Part shown: positions 49,793 through 59,048 of the stretch, piece by piece | How positions within the stretch are numbered: position 1 is the first letter of the stretch | Layout: each line of letters opens with the position of its first letter | Assembly (NCBI GenBank): GCA_035651595.1 | Contig: DASRFJ010000059.1 | Span: forward strand, 5,405 to 69,404 | Length of the DNA stretch: 64,000 bases | Reading direction: 5' to 3' | Origin: JAFARZ01 sp035651595 | GTDB lineage: Bacteria > Actinomycetota > Actinomycetes > Streptosporangiales > Streptosporangiaceae | Notes under the pieces: generated by a model | The model's input: the letters and a program-made list of their open reading frames with translations, nothing else | Database searches by the model: none | What the model was told of the DNA's origin: nothing | Program-made: the position numbers and the translations under genes

Positions 49793-50986
49793 ATGAGCCG
49801 AGTCAGCCGCGATCCGCTGGTCGACGCGGTATGCGTGGTGATCGCCGCGGCCGGCGGCCTGGTGCTGTTGCTCGCCAACCCTGGCACGAGAGGCGCGGGC
49901 TGGATCCACGAGCGGGCGGCGCTGGCATTCGGCGTGGACGCGGCGCTGGGCGCGATCGCGTGCGGCATGCTGTGCTTCCGCAGGCGCTGGCCGACCTGGG
50001 TCGCGGTTGCGATCGCCGTACCGGCCGTACTGTCGAGGTCCGCGCAGCTAGCGTCCCTGATGTCCCTGTTCGGCCTGCTGCTGCGGCGGGGCCCGCGCGC
50101 CGGGCTGCCGGTCGCGGCGCTGCATCAGCTCGCGTTCATCGGGTTCGCCCTGCTGTGGGTGCCGTACCCGCTGTGGGCCGCCTCCCTCTGGGTCCTGACG
50201 TACCACATCGCCGTGATCGCCATCGCCCTGTACCTCAGGGCACGGCGGCAGCTCATCGCCTCGCTGCACGAGCGGGTGGCGCACGCGGAGGCGACCCAGA
50301 AGCTGCTCGCGGACCAGGCCAGGACCGCGGAACGGGCCAGGATCGCGACGGAGATGCACGACGTCCTGGCGCACCGGGTGTCGCTGATCGTGCTGCACGC
50401 CGGGGCGCTGGAGGTCCGGCCGGACCTGGCGCCGGATGAGGTGCGCCAGGCCGCGGGCCTGATCCGGACCACCGCCCGGCAGGCGCTGACCGAGTTGCGC
50501 GGCGTGATCGGCGTGCTCCGCGACAACGACGGCGACAGCGCCACCCATACGGACACCGACGGCGTACCGCTCGCCCCGCAGCCGACGCTGGGCGACATCT
50601 CGACGCTGGTCAGCGAGTACCAGCGGGCCGGGCTGAACGTCACCCTGGATATGCGGGTGACCAGCGCCGACGATGCGCCCGGCACGCTCGGGCGCGATAC
50701 GTACCGAATCGTCAGGGAGGGCCTGACGAACGTGAGCAAGCACGCCAGCGGAACCGCGGCCACCGTGACGGTATCCGGCGGTCCGGGGCAGGGGCTCCAG
50801 GTCATGGTCCGCAACCGGCTCCCGCTGGGACAGCACGATGGCAACGGCCTTCCAGGCTCAGGACTCGGCCTGGTCGGGCTGATCGAGCGGGTCGCGCTGG
50901 CCGGCGGCACGATACGGCACGGCCCCGACCCGGCCGGGGACTTCGTGCTGACCGCGGCCCTGCGCTGGACGGAGAGCGCATGCTGA
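49793..50986 (+). CDS. DesK/NarL-system sensor histidine kinase
   Basis: A 397-residue sensor with about five to six N-terminal membrane helices (10-150), a short coiled coil, the HisKA_3 dimerisation segment RARIATEMHDVLAHRVSLIV with phosphoacceptor His189, and an HATPase domain with REGLTNVSKHA and GSGLGLVGLIERV. It lacks a large extracytoplasmic sensor, so it probably senses the membrane. It overlaps the response-regulator gene by 7 bases. Confidence 0.93.
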   Translation: MSRVSRDPLVDAVCVVIAAAGGLVLLLANPGTRGAGWIHERAALAFGVDAALGAIACGMLCFRRRWPTWVAVAIAVPAVLSRSAQLASLMSLFGLLLRRGPRAGLPVAALHQLAFIGFALLWVPYPLWAASLWVLTYHIAVIAIALYLRARRQLIASLHERVAHAEATQKLLADQARTAERARIATEMHDVLAHRVSLIVLHAGALEVRPDLAPDEVRQAAGLIRTTARQALTELRGVIGVLRDNDGDSATHTDTDGVPLAPQPTLGDISTLVSEYQRAGLNVTLDMRVTSADDAPGTLGRDTYRIVREGLTNVSKHASGTAATVTVSGGPGQGLQVMVRNRLPLGQHDGNGLPGSGLGLVGLIERVALAGGTIRHGPDPAGDFVLTAALRWTESAC

Positions 50987-51630
50987 ACGTCCTGCTCGTC
51001 GACGACGACCCGCTGGTCCGGGCGGGGCTGCGCACGATCCTGTCCGCGGCCGACGACATCGCGGTGACCGCGGAGGCGGGCGACGGGGCCGCGGCAGTCA
51101 GCGCGGTGGCCGGTCACCGGCCCGACGTCGTGCTGATGGACATCCGGATGCCCGGCGTGGACGGCATCGACGCCACCGGCCAGATCACCGCCCTGCCGAC
51201 GCCGCCGAAGGTGATCGTGCTCACCACGTTCCATCTCGATGAGTACGTGTTCGGCGCGCTGCTCGCCGGGGCCAGCGGCTTCCTGCTGAAGGACGCCCCG
51301 CCCGCCGACATCATCAGGGCGGTGCGCCTGGTAGCGGGCGGCGAGGCGATGCTGTCGCCGGCCGTCACCCGCACGCTGATCGAGCGGTTCGGCGCGAACC
51401 CCGCGGCCGCGCGGCGCGCGAAGGCCGAGGCGGCGATGGACGCGCTCACCGGACGCGAGCGGGAGGTCGCCGTCCAGGTCGCGCAGGGGCAGTCCAACGC
51501 CGACATCGCCACGCTGCTGTACATGAGCGAAGCGACCGTCAAGGCGCACGTCTCCCGGATGCTCACCAAGCTGGGCGTCGCCAACCGGGTGCAGATCGCG
51601 ATAATGGCGCGCGACGCCGGGCTCTCCTGA
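50980..51630 (+). CDS. NarL/FixJ-family response regulator
   Basis: A 216-residue response regulator. The receiver has acidic D8-D9, phosphoacceptor D54 in VVLMDIRMPG and K104 in GFLLKDAPP; the C-terminal LuxR-type HTH is LTGREREVAVQVAQGQSNAD followed by MSEATVKAHVSRMLTKLG. Partner of the kinase just upstream. Target genes are not apparent; the dienelactone hydrolase starts 60 bases downstream. Confidence 0.95.
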   Translation: MLNVLLVDDDPLVRAGLRTILSAADDIAVTAEAGDGAAAVSAVAGHRPDVVLMDIRMPGVDGIDATGQITALPTPPKVIVLTTFHLDEYVFGALLAGASGFLLKDAPPADIIRAVRLVAGGEAMLSPAVTRTLIERFGANPAAARRAKAEAAMDALTGREREVAVQVAQGQSNADIATLLYMSEATVKAHVSRMLTKLGVANRVQIAIMARDAGLS

Positions 51631-51690
51631 CGCCCGGTTTGCCGATAGCATCTGACCGCCCGCACGCCAACCGGTCAACCGGAGGATTCC

Positions 51691-52434
51691 ATGACCTATG
51701 ACGCGACGCTCGCCGAGACCGTCACGATTACCGGCCACGATGGCCACCGGATCGAGGCGTACAGCGCCCGCGTGCTCAGTCCGGCGCCGTCTGGCGGCGT
51801 CGTCGTCATCCATCACATGCCCGGCTACGACGACCAGACCAAGGAGATCGCGCGCACGTTCTCGACGCACGGCTTCAACGCGGTCGTGCCGAACCTGTAC
51901 CACCGCGACGCGCCGGGCGCGGGCCCGGACGACGCCGCCGCCACAGCGCGGGCCAAGGGCGGGGTGCCGGACGCCCGGCTGGTCGGTGACGTGGCCGGCG
52001 GCGCCGCGTACCTGAAGGGCCTGAGCAACTCCAACGGCAAGGTCGGCGTGATCGGATACTGCTCCGGTGGCAGGCAGTCGGTGCTGTCCGCGTGCAGCCT
52101 GCCCTTGGACGCGGCGGTGGACTGTTACGGCGCGTTCGTGACCAGCCCTCCGCCGGAGGGCATGGCGCTCAAGTTCACCCCGATCAAGCACCTGATCAAG
52201 GACCTGAGCTGCCCGCTGCTCGGTCTGTTCGGCGCCGACGACAAGTATCCGTCGCCGGACCAGGTGGCCGAGCTTGAGGACGAGCTGAAGGTCCAGGGCA
52301 AGACCCACGAGTTCCACTCCTACGAGGGCGCCGGCCACGCGTTCTTCTCAGTCAACCGCCCGAGCTACCGCCCAGAAGCCGCAATGGACGGCTGGCACCG
52401 CATCTGGGACTTCTACGGCCGCTACCTCAGCTAG
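51691..52434 (+). CDS. Dienelactone hydrolase family protein
   Basis: A 247-residue alpha/beta hydrolase. The nucleophile is Cys in GVIGYCSGGRQS, the acid lies in LFGADDKYPSPDQ, and the His in YEGAGHAFFSVNRP, the Cys-Asp-His triad of dienelactone hydrolases. It could open lactone or ester substrates; no aromatic-degradation genes are nearby. ATG follows CCGGAGG. Confidence 0.88.
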   Translation: MTYDATLAETVTITGHDGHRIEAYSARVLSPAPSGGVVVIHHMPGYDDQTKEIARTFSTHGFNAVVPNLYHRDAPGAGPDDAAATARAKGGVPDARLVGDVAGGAAYLKGLSNSNGKVGVIGYCSGGRQSVLSACSLPLDAAVDCYGAFVTSPPPEGMALKFTPIKHLIKDLSCPLLGLFGADDKYPSPDQVAELEDELKVQGKTHEFHSYEGAGHAFFSVNRPSYRPEAAMDGWHRIWDFYGRYLS

Positions 52435-52467
52435 CGGGCTGGCGCAGCTGTTCACCAGGCGTAGAGA

Positions 52468-52837
52468 TGGAATATTCGAATGAGTGAACGACTTCCTATA
52501 CCCCTGGGGTATATAGCTCATGATCTGATCACGAATGGTTTTTTGGCCTAGAGGATCCTGGTGGCTTATTCTCCTGGGCTTCGGATGTGCCGGCCCGGCC
52601 ATCTGCCGGCAGCCGCCCGATAGCGACTGGAGCTGGCGTGCGGCATGGGGCTGACGATGCGCCAGCGCGCCGCCTGGCTCTGCATCAATGTGGTGGATTT
52701 CCCTATCGTGGTGGACTGACCTTTGAAAACGAGGGTCAGCCCGCCACAAAGGGATAATCCGCCACATTGTTCGAGATTTTCGCCGCCAGCGGGGCCGCCT
52801 GCAGCGCCGAGGCCGGTTATTAGTTCGAATATTCCAC
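52468..52837. mobile_element. 370-bp segment bounded by 13-bp inverted repeats (MITE-like)
   Basis: TGGAATATTCGAA at 52468-52480 is exactly repeated inverted at 52825-52837. The enclosed 344 bases carry no gene, are less GC-rich in part, and contain the 82-bp palindrome. No target-site duplication is evident (flanks GAGA and CCCT). It resembles a non-autonomous element but could be coincidental. Confidence 0.45.
52687..52768. repeat. 82-bp palindromic element, copy 2
   Basis: It begins AATGTGGTGGATTTCCC and ends with the near complement GGGATAATCCGCCACATT. GTGGTGGA occurs twice in the left arm 19 bases apart. Length and design equal the copy at 21369-21450. It sits between convergent hydrolase and guaA genes. 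Confidence 0.8.
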
Positions 52838-52860
52838 CCTGACGCTTGCGAAATAGCTAC

Positions 52861-54408
52861 CTATTCCCACTCGATGGTGCCGGGCGGTTTGCTGGTCACG
52901 TCCAGCACGACGCGGTTGACCTCGGGGATCTCGTTGGTGATGCGGTTCGAGATGCGGGCGAGCACGTCGGGGGGGACGCGCGCCCAGTCGGCGGTCATCG
53001 CGTCTTCGCTGGTCACCGGGCGCAAGACCACGGGGTGACCGTACGTCCGCCCGTCGCCCTGGACGCCGACCGAGCGGATGTCGGCGAGCAGCACCACCGG
53101 GCACTGCCAGATCTGGTCGTCCAGCCCGGCAGCGGTCAGTTCGGTCCGCACGACCGAGTCCGCTTCGCGCAGGATCCGCAGGTTCACCGCGGTGACCGGG
53201 CCGACGATGCGGATCGCGAGCCCGGGGCCGGGGAACGGCTGGCGGCCCACGATTTCCGCGGGCAGGCCGAGCTGGGCGCCGACCGCGCGCACCTCGTCCT
53301 TGAACAGCCAGCGCAGCGGCTCGACCAGCTGAAACGCCAGGTCGTCGGGCAGGCCGCCGACGTTGTGGTGCGACTTGATGTTGGCCGTGCCGGTGCCGCC
53401 GCCGGACTCCACGACATCCGGGTACAGCGTGCCCTGGACGAGGAAGTCCGCGCCGCCGGACGAGGCCTTGACCAACCGGGCCGCCCGCTCGAAGGCGCGG
53501 ATGAACTCCCGCCCGATGATCTTGCGCTTGGTTTCCGGGTCGGACACGCCGTCGAGCGCCGCCAGAAAGGCCGCTGCCTCTTCGGCCACGTGCAGCCGGA
53601 CCCCGGTCGCGGCGACGAAGTCCTTCTCGACCTGTTCCGCCTCACCCTTGCGCAGCAGCCCGTGGTCGACGAACACGCAGGTCAGCCGGTCGCCGATGGC
53701 CCGCTGCACGAGCGCGGCGGCGACCGCGGAGTCCACCCCGCCGGACAGGCCGCAGATCGCGTGCCCGTCGCCCACCTGCGTCCGGATCGCCGCGACCGCG
53801 TCGTCCACGATGTTCGACGTGGTCCAGGACGGCCGGCAGCCCGCCAGGTCGAGGAAGTTCCGCAAGATGCGCTTGCCGTGCTCGGTGTGCAGCACTTCGG
53901 GGTGGAACTGGACGCCGTAGCGGGCGGCCTGGGGGTTCTCCATCGCGGCGACCGGCGTGGCCGCGGTACTGGCGGTGACGGTGAACCCCGCCGGCGCCTT
54001 CGTCGCGGTGTCGCCGTGTGACATCCAAACCTGCTGGTCAGCGCCGGTACCGACGAGCAACTCGGCGCTGTCAGAGGCATGCAGTGTCGTCGCGCCGTAC
54101 TCGGCGACACCGGTGCGCTCGACCACGCCGCCGAGCGCGGCGACCATCACCTGGAAGCCGTAGCAGATACCGAGGATCGGCAGCCCGGTGCCGAACAGGC
54201 CGTCGGGCGCCGGCGGCGCGCCGTCCGCGTACACCGAGGACGGGCCGCCGGACAAGATGATGGCCGTGGGCTCGCGGGCGAGCATCTCGGCGACGGGCAT
54301 GGTGGAGGGCACGATCTCGGAGTAGACGTGGCACTCGCGCACCCGGCGGGCGATCAGCTGCGCGTACTGCGCGCCAAAGTCGACGACGAGGACGGTGTCG
54401 ACCTGCAC
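52861..54408 (-). CDS. guaA: GMP synthase (glutamine-hydrolysing)
   Basis: A 515-residue GMP synthase converting XMP to GMP. The N-terminal glutamine amidotransferase has the triad C82 (LGICYGFQ), H169 and E171 (VQFHPEV). The ATP-pyrophosphatase domain has the P-loop SGGVDS at 222-227. The C-terminal dimerisation domain ends in VLDVTSKPPGTIEWE, the invariant family terminus. GTG start; 6 bases after the CBS protein gene on the same strand. Confidence 0.96.
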   Translation of the reverse strand: MQVDTVLVVDFGAQYAQLIARRVRECHVYSEIVPSTMPVAEMLAREPTAIILSGGPSSVYADGAPPAPDGLFGTGLPILGICYGFQVMVAALGGVVERTGVAEYGATTLHASDSAELLVGTGADQQVWMSHGDTATKAPAGFTVTASTAATPVAAMENPQAARYGVQFHPEVLHTEHGKRILRNFLDLAGCRPSWTTSNIVDDAVAAIRTQVGDGHAICGLSGGVDSAVAAALVQRAIGDRLTCVFVDHGLLRKGEAEQVEKDFVAATGVRLHVAEEAAAFLAALDGVSDPETKRKIIGREFIRAFERAARLVKASSGGADFLVQGTLYPDVVESGGGTGTANIKSHHNVGGLPDDLAFQLVEPLRWLFKDEVRAVGAQLGLPAEIVGRQPFPGPGLAIRIVGPVTAVNLRILREADSVVRTELTAAGLDDQIWQCPVVLLADIRSVGVQGDGRTYGHPVVLRPVTSEDAMTADWARVPPDVLARISNRITNEIPEVNRVVLDVTSKPPGTIEWE

Positions 54409-54414
54409 GAGGGG

Positions 54415-55764
54415 CTAACCGCCTTCCGTGGCAGAGGTAGGTGGCTGAGCCTCCGAGTTTACCTGCGGTTTCGGCGCTACCGTGGGAGCTGGCACGGCGG
54501 GTCCGACGCGCAGCCGGGCGATCCGGCGGCCGTCCAGCTCGGTCACGGTGAGCAGCCGCGAGCCGACCCGCACCTCGTCGCCCAGCGAAGGCAGTTCGCC
54601 GATGGCGGCGAGCACGTAGCCCGCGGCGGTCTCGTAGGGACCTTCGGGCAGCTCCACGCCGGTCTGCTCGCGGAACTCGTCGAGGTTCAGCAGACCGTCT
54701 ACCTCGACCGCGCCGGTCGCCAGCTGCGTCTTCTCCCCGCCCGCCAGGTCGTACTCGTCGCGGATGTCGCCGATCAGCTCCTCGACGAGGTCCTCCAGCG
54801 TGACGATGCCCGCCGTGCCGCCGTAGTCGTCGACGACGATGGCCAGGTGCAGCCGCTCGCGCCGCATTTCCGACAGGGCGGACAGCACGGTCTTGGACAT
54901 CGGCAGGAACTTGACCGGCCGGACGATCTGGCCCACCGACTGCGTGGGGGCGGCGCGGGCCGGCCCCAGCAGGTCGCGGATGTGCACGAAGCCGATCACG
55001 TTGTCGTAGGACTCCTGGTACACCGGCAGCCGCGAGTACGGCACGTCGCGGGCGATCATCGCGGCCGCGCTCACGGTGGTTTCCGCGTCGAGGAACACCA
55101 CCTCGGTGCGCGGCACGATCACTTCGCGGATCTGCCGTTTCCCGGCGTCGAAGACCTCGCCGACGATCTGCCGCTCGTCCGACGACAGCGTCTGCGCCCC
55201 GGCCACGGTCTCGCGCAGCTCCTGCTCGGTCATCGCCTGCCGTCCCACGTCCGGGTCGCCGCCGAACAGCGCCACCACCAGGTTCGCGGACTTCGTCAGC
55301 AGCCAGACCAGCGGCCGGGCCAGCGTCGCGATCCGGTCGAGCAGCGGCGCGGCGAGCAGCGCGACCCGGGTCGAGCGCTGTAGCGCGATCCGCTTGGGCG
55401 CGAGCTCGCCGAGCACCAAGGACACGAACGTGATGCAGAGGGTGACCACCACGTAGGACAGCGTGGTCGCCCAGGTTTCCGCCATGTGCTGCCGGATCAG
55501 CCAGGACTTGAACAGGGCGGCGAGCGTCGCGGCGCCGTACGCGCCGGAGACCAGGGTGGCCAGCGTGACGCCGATCTGCACCGAGGAAAAGAACCGCGGC
55601 GGGTCCATCGCGAGCTTCGCCGCCGCGCGCCCGCGTCGGCCGCGCCGCGTCAGTTCGCGGACCTGTCCCTCCCGCAGCGAGACCAGCGCCATCTCCGCGG
55701 CGGCGAAGAAGCCTCCGATGGACACGATGACGAGGACGATGAACACGTCCAGGATGAATCTCAC
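54415..55764 (-). CDS. CNNM/CBS-domain membrane protein (HlyC/CorC family)
   Basis: A 449-residue protein with an N-terminal DUF21/CNNM domain of about four helices (1-190; FAAAEMALVSL, VLGELAPKRIAL), two CBS domains (about 210-330; VPRTEVVFLDAETTV, LHLAIVVDDYGGTAGIVTLEDLVEELIGDI in parts) and a C-terminal CorC_HlyC domain. Family members transport or regulate magnesium or cobalt. It likely heads an operon with guaA, an enzyme needing Mg-ATP. Confidence 0.9.
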   Translation of the reverse strand: MRFILDVFIVLVIVSIGGFFAAAEMALVSLREGQVRELTRRGRRGRAAAKLAMDPPRFFSSVQIGVTLATLVSGAYGAATLAALFKSWLIRQHMAETWATTLSYVVVTLCITFVSLVLGELAPKRIALQRSTRVALLAAPLLDRIATLARPLVWLLTKSANLVVALFGGDPDVGRQAMTEQELRETVAGAQTLSSDERQIVGEVFDAGKRQIREVIVPRTEVVFLDAETTVSAAAMIARDVPYSRLPVYQESYDNVIGFVHIRDLLGPARAAPTQSVGQIVRPVKFLPMSKTVLSALSEMRRERLHLAIVVDDYGGTAGIVTLEDLVEELIGDIRDEYDLAGGEKTQLATGAVEVDGLLNLDEFREQTGVELPEGPYETAAGYVLAAIGELPSLGDEVRVGSRLLTVTELDGRRIARLRVGPAVPAPTVAPKPQVNSEAQPPTSATEGG

Positions 55765-55927
55765 GTCAGCTCGCTCTATTTATTGTTCGCTCACAGCGGG
55801 CGCCTTCGAGGTGTCGCCTTCCCTCCTCGTTCGTCGCTGCGCTCCTCGCTCGTCAGTCCAGGCAACACCGGCGCCCGCGCTTCGCTCACGGGCCGATGAT
55901 GTCCCGCCAGTCTAGACCGGATAGCGT

Positions 55928-56983
55928 ATGAGTCTCGTGAGCACACAAACGATCTGGAAAACAACGACTCGCCTTTCGGATGGGCGCGAAATTGTTTACT
56001 TTGATGAATCGCCGGATAGCGGGCGTGCGACGTACAAAGACCTTCGCGGGTTGCCCGAGCCGACGTTCGCGCCGCCCGAGATCCGCTGGGATCCGCTGTC
56101 CGCAGAGAACGTCGTTATCGCTGCTCAGCGGCAAGACAGGACGTTCTTGCCGCCGGCCGACGAGTGCCCGCTTGACCCCTCGACGCTGGAGCACCAGACC
56201 GAGATCCCGGCGCCGGATTACGACGTCGCGGTGTTTGAAAACCGTTTTCCATCGTTGCGTTCGCCGCACGGCCGATGTGAGGTTTTGTGCTTTACGTCCG
56301 ACCATGACGCGTCGTTCGCCACCCTCACTCCGAAGCGGGTACGCACGGTGCTCGAGGCCTGGATCGACCGGACGGCCACCCTCGGTGCCCTGCCGGAGAC
56401 CGAGCAGGTGTACTGCTTCGAGAACCGCGGCGAGGAAATCGGCGTCACGCTGCACCATCCGCACGGCCAGATCTACGCGTTCCCGTTCGTCACACCGCGC
56501 ACCCAGCGGATGATCGACCAGGCGGCCCGGCATCCCGGCCTGTTCGACGACCTGGTCGCGAAGGAGGTCAACGCGGAAACCCGGATCGTCGCCCGCAACG
56601 ACGACTGGGTGGCGTTCGTCCCGCAGGCCGCCCGCTGGCCGTTCGAGGTCCGCATCTTTCCGCTGCGCCGGGTGCCGGACCTGCCGGCCCTCTCCGCGGC
56701 GGCCCGCGACGCGTTCGGCCCGCTCTACCTCGATGTGCTGAAGCGCTTTGACGCGCTGTTCGGCAGGCCCGCCCCGTACATCGCCGCCTGGCACCAGGCG
56801 CCGGGCCGGGCCGGCCGCGAAACCCGGGAGAACTTCGGCGCGCACCTTCAGGTATTTTCAGTGCGCCGGGCGGCCGGCAAGCTCAAGTACCTGGCCGGCA
56901 CCGAATCGGGCATGGGCGTGTGGATCAACGACATCGTCCCCGAAGAGGCGGCTCGACGACTACGAGAGGCGCGTGAGCAATGA
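55928..56983 (+). CDS. galT: Galactose-1-phosphate uridylyltransferase
   Basis: A 351-residue GalT, exchanging UMP between UDP-glucose and galactose-1-phosphate in the Leloir pathway. The catalytic HPHGQ motif is in GVTLHHPHGQIYAFPF (about 170-180), with the intermediate-forming His. Other conserved parts are FENRFPSL and HLQVFSVRRAAGKLKYLAG. It starts at ATG 55928; the preceding 163 bases contain an 83-bp GCGGGCGCC inverted repeat (55796-55878) but no gene. Its stop overlaps galE by four bases. Confidence 0.95.
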   Translation: MSLVSTQTIWKTTTRLSDGREIVYFDESPDSGRATYKDLRGLPEPTFAPPEIRWDPLSAENVVIAAQRQDRTFLPPADECPLDPSTLEHQTEIPAPDYDVAVFENRFPSLRSPHGRCEVLCFTSDHDASFATLTPKRVRTVLEAWIDRTATLGALPETEQVYCFENRGEEIGVTLHHPHGQIYAFPFVTPRTQRMIDQAARHPGLFDDLVAKEVNAETRIVARNDDWVAFVPQAARWPFEVRIFPLRRVPDLPALSAAARDAFGPLYLDVLKRFDALFGRPAPYIAAWHQAPGRAGRETRENFGAHLQVFSVRRAAGKLKYLAGTESGMGVWINDIVPEEAARRLREAREQ

Positions 56984-57936
56984 GACTCCTGGTCACCGGC
57001 GGCGCCGGATACATCGGCAGCGTGGTCGCCGCCCAGCTCATCGACGCCGGCCACGAGGTCACGGTCCTCGACGACCTGTCCACCGGACACGCCGACGCGG
57101 TGCCGCGCGGCGCGCACTTCGTCAAGGGCACGCTCCGCGACTGTTCCGCCGAAGTCCTGGCCGACGGCATCGACGGCGTGCTCCACTTCGCCGCGAAGTC
57201 GCTGGTCGGCGAGTCCGTGACAAACCCCGCCAAATACTGGTCCGGCAACCTCGGCGCGACGCTCACTCTGCTGGAGGCGATGCGTGTCATCGGCGTCCGG
57301 CGCATCGTGTTCTCCTCGACCGCCGCCGTCTACGGCGAGCCGGAGCGGACCCCGATCGTCGAGACGGACCCCACGCGCCCCACCAACCCCTATGGCGCGT
57401 CGAAGGTCGCCATCGACACCACGCTCACCGAATTCGCCCGGCTGCACGCCTTCGCCCCGGTCAGCCTGCGCTACTTCAACGTGGCCGGCGCGCAAGGAAA
57501 CCTCGGCGAGCGGCACAGCCCGGAGACCCACCTGATCCCGAACGTGCTGGCCGCGGCCGCCGCCGGCACCCCGGTGAACGTGTTCGGCACCGACTACCCC
57601 ACCCCCGACGGGACGTGCGTCCGGGACTACATCCACGTCACCGACCTGGCCGACGCGCACCTGCGCGCCCTGGACGCCTGCGAGCCAGGGCGGCACCACG
57701 TGTACAACCTCGGCAGCGAGGCGGGCTTCTCGGTGCGCGAGGTCATCGACGTCTGCCGCGAGGTGACCGGCATCGACGTCGCCGTCAACGAGACCGGCCG
57801 GCGGGCAGGCGACCCGGCCGTCCTGGTGGCCTCGTCCGCGCGGATCAAGGCCGACCTCGGCTGGCAGGTGACCCGCGACCTGCGCGTCATGGCCGCCGAC
57901 GCCTGGCGGTTCACCCAGGCCACGGCTGCCAGATGA
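56980..57936 (+). CDS. galE: UDP-glucose 4-epimerase
   Basis: A 318-residue short-chain dehydrogenase-type epimerase. The NAD-binding start is LLVTGGAGYIGSVVAAQLID; catalytic Ser in VFSSTAAVYGEP and Tyr-Lys in NPYGASKVA; FNVAGA and GTDYPTPDGTCVRDYIHVTD are family-diagnostic. It interconverts UDP-galactose and UDP-glucose. Middle gene of galT-galE-galK. Confidence 0.95.
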   Translation: MRLLVTGGAGYIGSVVAAQLIDAGHEVTVLDDLSTGHADAVPRGAHFVKGTLRDCSAEVLADGIDGVLHFAAKSLVGESVTNPAKYWSGNLGATLTLLEAMRVIGVRRIVFSSTAAVYGEPERTPIVETDPTRPTNPYGASKVAIDTTLTEFARLHAFAPVSLRYFNVAGAQGNLGERHSPETHLIPNVLAAAAAGTPVNVFGTDYPTPDGTCVRDYIHVTDLADAHLRALDACEPGRHHVYNLGSEAGFSVREVIDVCREVTGIDVAVNETGRRAGDPAVLVASSARIKADLGWQVTRDLRVMAADAWRFTQATAAR

Positions 57937-59042
57937 CGGGGCCAGCGGGGTCGGCGGTGCCGACGGGGGACCGCGGCGTCTGGTTCGCGCCGGGCCGCGC
58001 CAATCTGATGGGGGAGCACACCGACTACAACGACGGCTTCGTGCTCCCGTTCGCGCTGGCTCAGGGAACCACGGCGAGTGCTGTGCGGCGTTCCGACGGG
58101 GTCCTGTCGCTGACCTCGCGGCAGGAGCCGGGTCCGGCGGTGGAGATCGCGCTTGACGACCTGGACCCGGGCTTGGTCACCGACTGGACCGCGTACCCGG
58201 CCGGCGTCGCGTGGGCGCTGCGCGAGGCCGGCCACGACATTCCGGGCGCGACGATCACGATCGACTCCGACGTGCCGGCCGGCGCCGGCCTGTCCTCGTC
58301 GGCCGCGCTGGAGTGCGCGGTAGCGCTGGCGCTCACCGCGCTGGCGGGCCTTGATCTGCCGCGCGGCGAACTGGCCGCCATCGCCCGCCGCGCCGAGAAC
58401 GAGTTCGCCGGCGTGCCCTCCGGCATCATGGATCAGTCCGCGTCGCTGCTGTGCCAGGAGGGCCACGCCCTGCTGCTCGATTGCCAGTCCCTGGAGACAA
58501 CCCAGGTCCCGTGCGACGCACGCCTGCTCGTCATCAACACCAACGCCAGGCACGAGCTGACCGCGGGAGACTACGGCGCTCGCCGGGCGGAGTGTGAGGA
58601 GGCCGCCCGTCTGCTGTCCGTACCGACCCTGAGGCTCATAACGGACTGTGGTGTCACCTCCGAGATTCCCGACCGCACGCTGCGCAAGCGTGCCCGGCAC
58701 GTCTGCACCGACAACGAGCGTGTGCTGCGGTCGGTGGAGTTGCTGCGTGCGAGTTCTTATGAGGCGGTGGGCGCGCTGCTGACGCAGGCGCATGCCTCGC
58801 TGCGCGACGACTTCGAGATCTCCTGGCCCGAAGCGGACGTGGCGGTCGACGCCGCCCTGTCCGCCGGCGCGCTCGGTGCCCGGATGATCGGCGGCGGCTT
58901 CGGCGGCTCGGTGCTCGCGATGCTCCCGGCGGAGGACGTCCCGGTCCGCGAGGCGGTGACGAAGGCGTTCGCCGCACGCTCCTGGGCCGCGGCGGAGTTC
59001 TACGCCGCCGTCCCCTCCGCCGGCGCCCGCCGCCTCTCCTAA
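57933..59042 (+). CDS. galK: Galactokinase
   Basis: A 369-residue GHMP kinase. The galactose signature is GRANLMGEHTDYNDGFVLPF, the ATP loop PAGAGLSSSAALE, and the third motif GARMIGGGFGGSVLAML. It phosphorylates galactose at C1. ATG overlaps the galE stop. At its 3' end the antisense PIN-domain gene reads into it without a stop. Confidence 0.94.
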   Translation: MTGPAGSAVPTGDRGVWFAPGRANLMGEHTDYNDGFVLPFALAQGTTASAVRRSDGVLSLTSRQEPGPAVEIALDDLDPGLVTDWTAYPAGVAWALREAGHDIPGATITIDSDVPAGAGLSSSAALECAVALALTALAGLDLPRGELAAIARRAENEFAGVPSGIMDQSASLLCQEGHALLLDCQSLETTQVPCDARLLVINTNARHELTAGDYGARRAECEEAARLLSVPTLRLITDCGVTSEIPDRTLRKRARHVCTDNERVLRSVELLRASSYEAVGALLTQAHASLRDDFEISWPEADVAVDAALSAGALGARMIGGGFGGSVLAMLPAEDVPVREAVTKAFAARSWAAAEFYAAVPSAGARRLS

Positions 59043-59048
59043 GCGCCC

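Larger units (their letters stand above)
52435..52860. other. 426-base gene-free stretch holding a TIR-bounded segment
   Basis: No credible gene. It consists almost entirely of the inverted-repeat-bounded segment 52468-52837 and its inner palindrome. Near 52496-52516 CTATACCCC-T-GGGGTATATAG forms a hairpin followed by a T-run at about 52532, a likely terminator for the hydrolase gene. Confidence 0.65.

Noticed and set aside
50125..52338. 737-codon minus-strand frame over the two-component system
   Set aside because: It is antisense to three clear genes and shows no domain.
52348..52767. Minus-strand frame of 139 codons in the gap after the dienelactone hydrolase
   Set aside because: It translates the palindrome and spacer, has no homology and overlaps the hydrolase end.
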